DNA of 8,150 nt from Deltaproteobacteria bacterium (GTDB lineage Bacteria; Desulfobacterota; GWC2-55-46; UBA9637), in contig JACRNK010000193.1 of assembly GCA_016234985.1 (NCBI GenBank), forward strand, positions 1-8,150, in the 5' to 3' direction. Both the position numbers and the translations under genes were made by a program. Shown piece by piece: positions 6,012-8,150 of the stretch. The notes beneath the pieces are model-generated. The model had not been told where the DNA came from. It saw only the letters and a program-made list of their open reading frames with translations, and ran no database searches. Every line of letters starts with the position of its first letter. The first letter of the stretch is position 1.

Positions 6012-6039
6012 TTGACTACCAATACCAAATTAAGATAAT
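6012..6039 (+). promoter_or_regulatory. Sigma70-type promoter of lysS
   Basis: TTGACT (6012-6017), a 16-base spacer and GATAAT (6034-6039) each match the consensus at five of six positions. Initiation near 6046 gives a leader of about 31 bases to the lysS ATG. Confidence 0.7.
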
Positions 6040-6057
6040 GTAACAATTTGAAATTTT

Positions 6058-6068
6058 AAGGAAAGGGA
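6058..6068 (+). promoter_or_regulatory. Ribosome binding region of lysS
   Basis: AAGGAAAGGGA is a purine-rich Shine-Dalgarno-like stretch ending 8 bases before the ATG at 6077. It supports that start. Confidence 0.7.
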
Positions 6069-6076
6069 TTGTCTAA

Positions 6077-7561
6077 ATGGCAGAGAATATCAGCGAGATT
6101 GCTCAGAGGATTAATAAACTGGAAGCATTGAAGCAGATGGGTATAAATTCATACCCAAATGATTTTGCGGCAAAGGATACTGCTAAGGGGATAACAGACC
6201 GCTGCGGTGCATTGGACAAAGAAGCGCTTGAGGCCAAAAATGAAACAGCCGGGCTTGCAGGCAGGATAATGGCCTTCAGGGATTTCGGCAAGGCATCTTT
6301 CCTGCATATCCAGGACAGGACAGGCAGGCTTCAGGCATATGTCCGAAAGGATTTGATCGGCGAGGATAAATATAAATCCTTCAGAAATTTTGATGTGGGA
6401 GATATTGTCGGCGTTGAAGGAAAGGTCTTTCGCACCAAGACCAATGAACTTACCATAGAGGCGAAGGATATAAGACTCCTTGCCAAGTCCCTTCAGCCGC
6501 TGCCTGAAAAGTGGCACGGCCTCACTGATGTGGAGACCCGCTATCGCCAGCGATATCTTGACCTTATAACAAATTCAGATGTTAAAGATGTTTTTATCAA
6601 GAGGACAAGGATAATCCAGTGCATCAGGGAATTTTTAAATAAGAGGGATTTTATGGAAGTGGAAACGCCCATGATGCAGTCAATCCCAGGCGGCGCTGCT
6701 GCAAGGCCGTTTAAAACCCACCACAATGCGCTTGATATAGATTTATTTTTACGCATAGCGCCGGAACTTTATTTGAAGAGGCTTGTCGTAGGCGGATTTG
6801 AAAGGGTCTATGAAATCAACAGAAATTTCAGAAACGAAGGCATATCAACCCAGCACAACCCTGAATTTACCATGCTTGAATTTTATCAAGCCTATGCCAC
6901 ATTTGAAGATTTGATGGCTTTGACAGAAGAGATGATAAGCGGGATTGCGAAAGAAATATGCGGCGCATTACAGATAGAATATCAAGGACAGAAGATTGAT
7001 TTAACTCCACCGTGGCATAGGATTAGCGTCCGAGATGCGATACTAAAATACAGCGATGCCGATGAAGATATATTTGCCGATAAGAAAAGGGCATTGGCTT
7101 TTGCAAAAAAAATCGGCATTGATTTGCCCGAGGCATTCAGCCACGGTAAGATTATTTTAGAGATATTTGAAAAAACAGTTGAGCCGAAATTTATTCAGCC
7201 CACTTTTGTGACTCATTATCCTCTGGATGTTTCGCCGCTCTCAAGAAAAAATGAAAAAGACTCTTCAATCGTTGACAGGTTTGAACTTTTGGTTTGCGGC
7301 AGGGAGATTGCCAACGGTTTTTCAGAGCTTAACGACCCAATAGACCAGCGGGAGAGATTCAGGCAGCAGGTTGAGGAAAGGGAGGCAGGAGATACCGAGG
7401 CGCATATCATGGACGAGGATTTTGTGAAGGCGCTTGAATACGGCATGCCGCCGACAGCAGGCGAGGGCATAGGCATTGACAGGCTTGTTATGCTCCTTAC
7501 AAATTCGGCGTCCATAAGGGATGTAATATTGTTTCCGCAGCTCCGGCCGGAGAAGGCTTAA
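6077..7561 (+). CDS. lysS: Lysyl-tRNA synthetase, class II
   Basis: LysS charges tRNA-Lys with lysine in the cytosol. The 494-residue length is typical of bacterial class II LysRS. An N-terminal OB-fold anticodon-binding domain (about 55-140) contains [20 protein letters not shown]. The linker [17 protein letters not shown] (148-164) is characteristic. The catalytic core has motif 1 around 172-206 ending in [18 protein letters not shown], motif 2 with [22 protein letters not shown] at 243-264, and motif 3 with [13 protein letters not shown] at 462-474. The family segment [15 protein letters not shown] (407-421) lies between motifs 2 and 3. All key blocks are intact. The gene has its own promoter and is followed after 10 bases by a lolC/E-family gene, an order I know from several Gram-negative lineages, so the two are probably co-transcribed. 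Confidence 0.98.
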   Translation: MAENISEIAQRINKLEALKQMGINSYPNDFAAKDTAKGITDRCGALDKEALEAKNETAGLAGRIMAFRDFGKASFLHIQDRTGRLQAYVRKDLIGEDKYKSFRNFDVGDIVGVEGKVFRTKTNELTIEAKDIRLLAKSLQPLPEKWHGLTDVETRYRQRYLDLITNSDVKDVFIKRTRIIQCIREFLNKRDFMEVETPMMQSIPGGAAARPFKTHHNALDIDLFLRIAPELYLKRLVVGGFERVYEINRNFRNEGISTQHNPEFTMLEFYQAYATFEDLMALTEEMISGIAKEICGALQIEYQGQKIDLTPPWHRISVRDAILKYSDADEDIFADKKRALAFAKKIGIDLPEAFSHGKIILEIFEKTVEPKFIQPTFVTHYPLDVSPLSRKNEKDSSIVDRFELLVCGREIANGFSELNDPIDQRERFRQQVEEREAGDTEAHIMDEDFVKALEYGMPPTAGEGIGIDRLVMLLTNSASIRDVILFPQLRPEKA

Positions 7562-7571
7562 AATTATAGCG

Positions 7572-8150
7572 ATGGCATACGAACTTTTTGTAGGGATCAG
7601 ATACCTCAAGGCCAAGCGCAAGCAGACCTTTATTTCCATCATAACCTTTATATCCATACTGGGGGTTATGGTCGGTGTGACTGCCCTTATTGTTGTTCTC
7701 TCTGTAATGACAGGATTTGAAGAGGACTTGCGGGACAAGATACTTGGGGTTAATGCGCATCTGGTGGTTATGGAATTGGGCAAGGGCATGAAGGATTATA
7801 AAGGGGTAGCTGAAAAGGCAAAAAAGGTGGAAGGCGTTGTTGGCGCAACTCCGTTTATATACAATCAGGCCATGCTTTCAACGGAAAGCGGAGTTGTCGG
7901 CGCAGCGATTAGAGGGCTGGATGTTGAAAGTGTCGGAGATGTAATAGACCTGCCAAAGAAGATTAGGTCAGGCAGCCTTGAAGGGCTTAAGAGTTCGCTG
8001 CAGGATAAATATATCCCAGGCTCGCCGCTGCCCGGGATAGTTCTGGGCAAAGAGCTTTCCAGAAATCTGGGCGCTGCTGTGGGCGATGAGGTAAATGTTA
8101 TATCCCCGTCCGGCACGATGACAGCGGCAGGCCCTGTTCCGAGGGTTGCA
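7572..8150 (+). CDS. lolC: Lipoprotein-releasing ABC transporter permease, LolC/LolE family (partial, 5' end)
   Basis: The reading frame from ATG 7572 stays open for 193 codons to the window edge, so the C-terminal part is missing. It starts MAYELFVGIRYLKAKRKQTF, the standard LolC/LolE opening. One long hydrophobic helix follows (about 22-47, FISIITFISILGVMVGVTALIVVL), then SVMTGFEEDLRDKILGVNAHLVV and a soluble periplasmic domain. In the LolCDE complex this protein spans the inner membrane and releases lipoproteins to the periplasmic carrier LolA. LolC and LolE cannot be told apart from this N-terminus, and many lineages have a single LolF-type permease. The start is 10 bases after the lysS stop. 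A GGAGAAGG stretch lies 15 bases upstream, rather far for a ribosome site. A lolD ATPase gene would be expected just beyond the window. Confidence 0.9.
   Translation, partial: MAYELFVGIRYLKAKRKQTFISIITFISILGVMVGVTALIVVLSVMTGFEEDLRDKILGVNAHLVVMELGKGMKDYKGVAEKAKKVEGVVGATPFIYNQAMLSTESGVVGAAIRGLDVESVGDVIDLPKKIRSGSLEGLKSSLQDKYIPGSPLPGIVLGKELSRNLGAAVGDEVNVISPSGTMTAAGPVPRVA

Noticed and set aside
7322..7789. 155-codon minus-strand open frame over the lysS-lolC junction
   Set aside because: It is antisense to the end of lysS and the start of the lolC-family gene, both of which have clear family motifs.

Overview
The window looks like chromosomal housekeeping DNA from a Gram-negative, moderately A/T-leaning bacterium. 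The LolC/LolE-type permease at the right edge implies an outer membrane with lipoprotein sorting. The lysS-lolC and nadK-recN neighbourhoods, and the abundance of short palindromic repeats, would suit an uncultured Nitrospirota or Deltaproteobacteria-like lineage. That placement is inference from gene order and repeat style only.

Layout from left to right: purN and purM are read leftward as a 4-base-overlapping pair (de novo purine synthesis, steps 3 and 5). A roughly 430-base divergent intergenic region follows. It contains no gene but is packed with palindromes: a 100-base GTAG-headed inverted REP-like pair, an interrupted palindrome, two short hairpins, a 139-base-spaced direct repeat, and a tandem TTTTTCCGGAAAAA palindrome that runs into a good sigma70-type promoter. 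That promoter drives nadK (NAD kinase), with recN (SMC-like DNA repair ATPase) 4 bases downstream. A run of eight G residues lies at the nadK-recN junction.

recN ends inside a 7-base tandem array. It converges on a leftward 12-TM MFS transporter of unknown substrate, whose own stop lies in A/T-rich low-complexity DNA. The central loop of the transporter carries two identical 20-base palindromic repeats that are translated in two different frames. A divergent 131-base gap holds a clear promoter for lysS (class II lysyl-tRNA synthetase). lysS is followed after 10 bases by the start of a lolC/lolE-family gene cut by the window edge.

The protein-coding genes are ordinary and appear intact. I see no defence system, CRISPR array, prophage, tRNA or rRNA. 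The interesting material is the small repeats: how densely they fill the purM/nadK divergent region, how they have entered coding sequence, and how they set gene ends.
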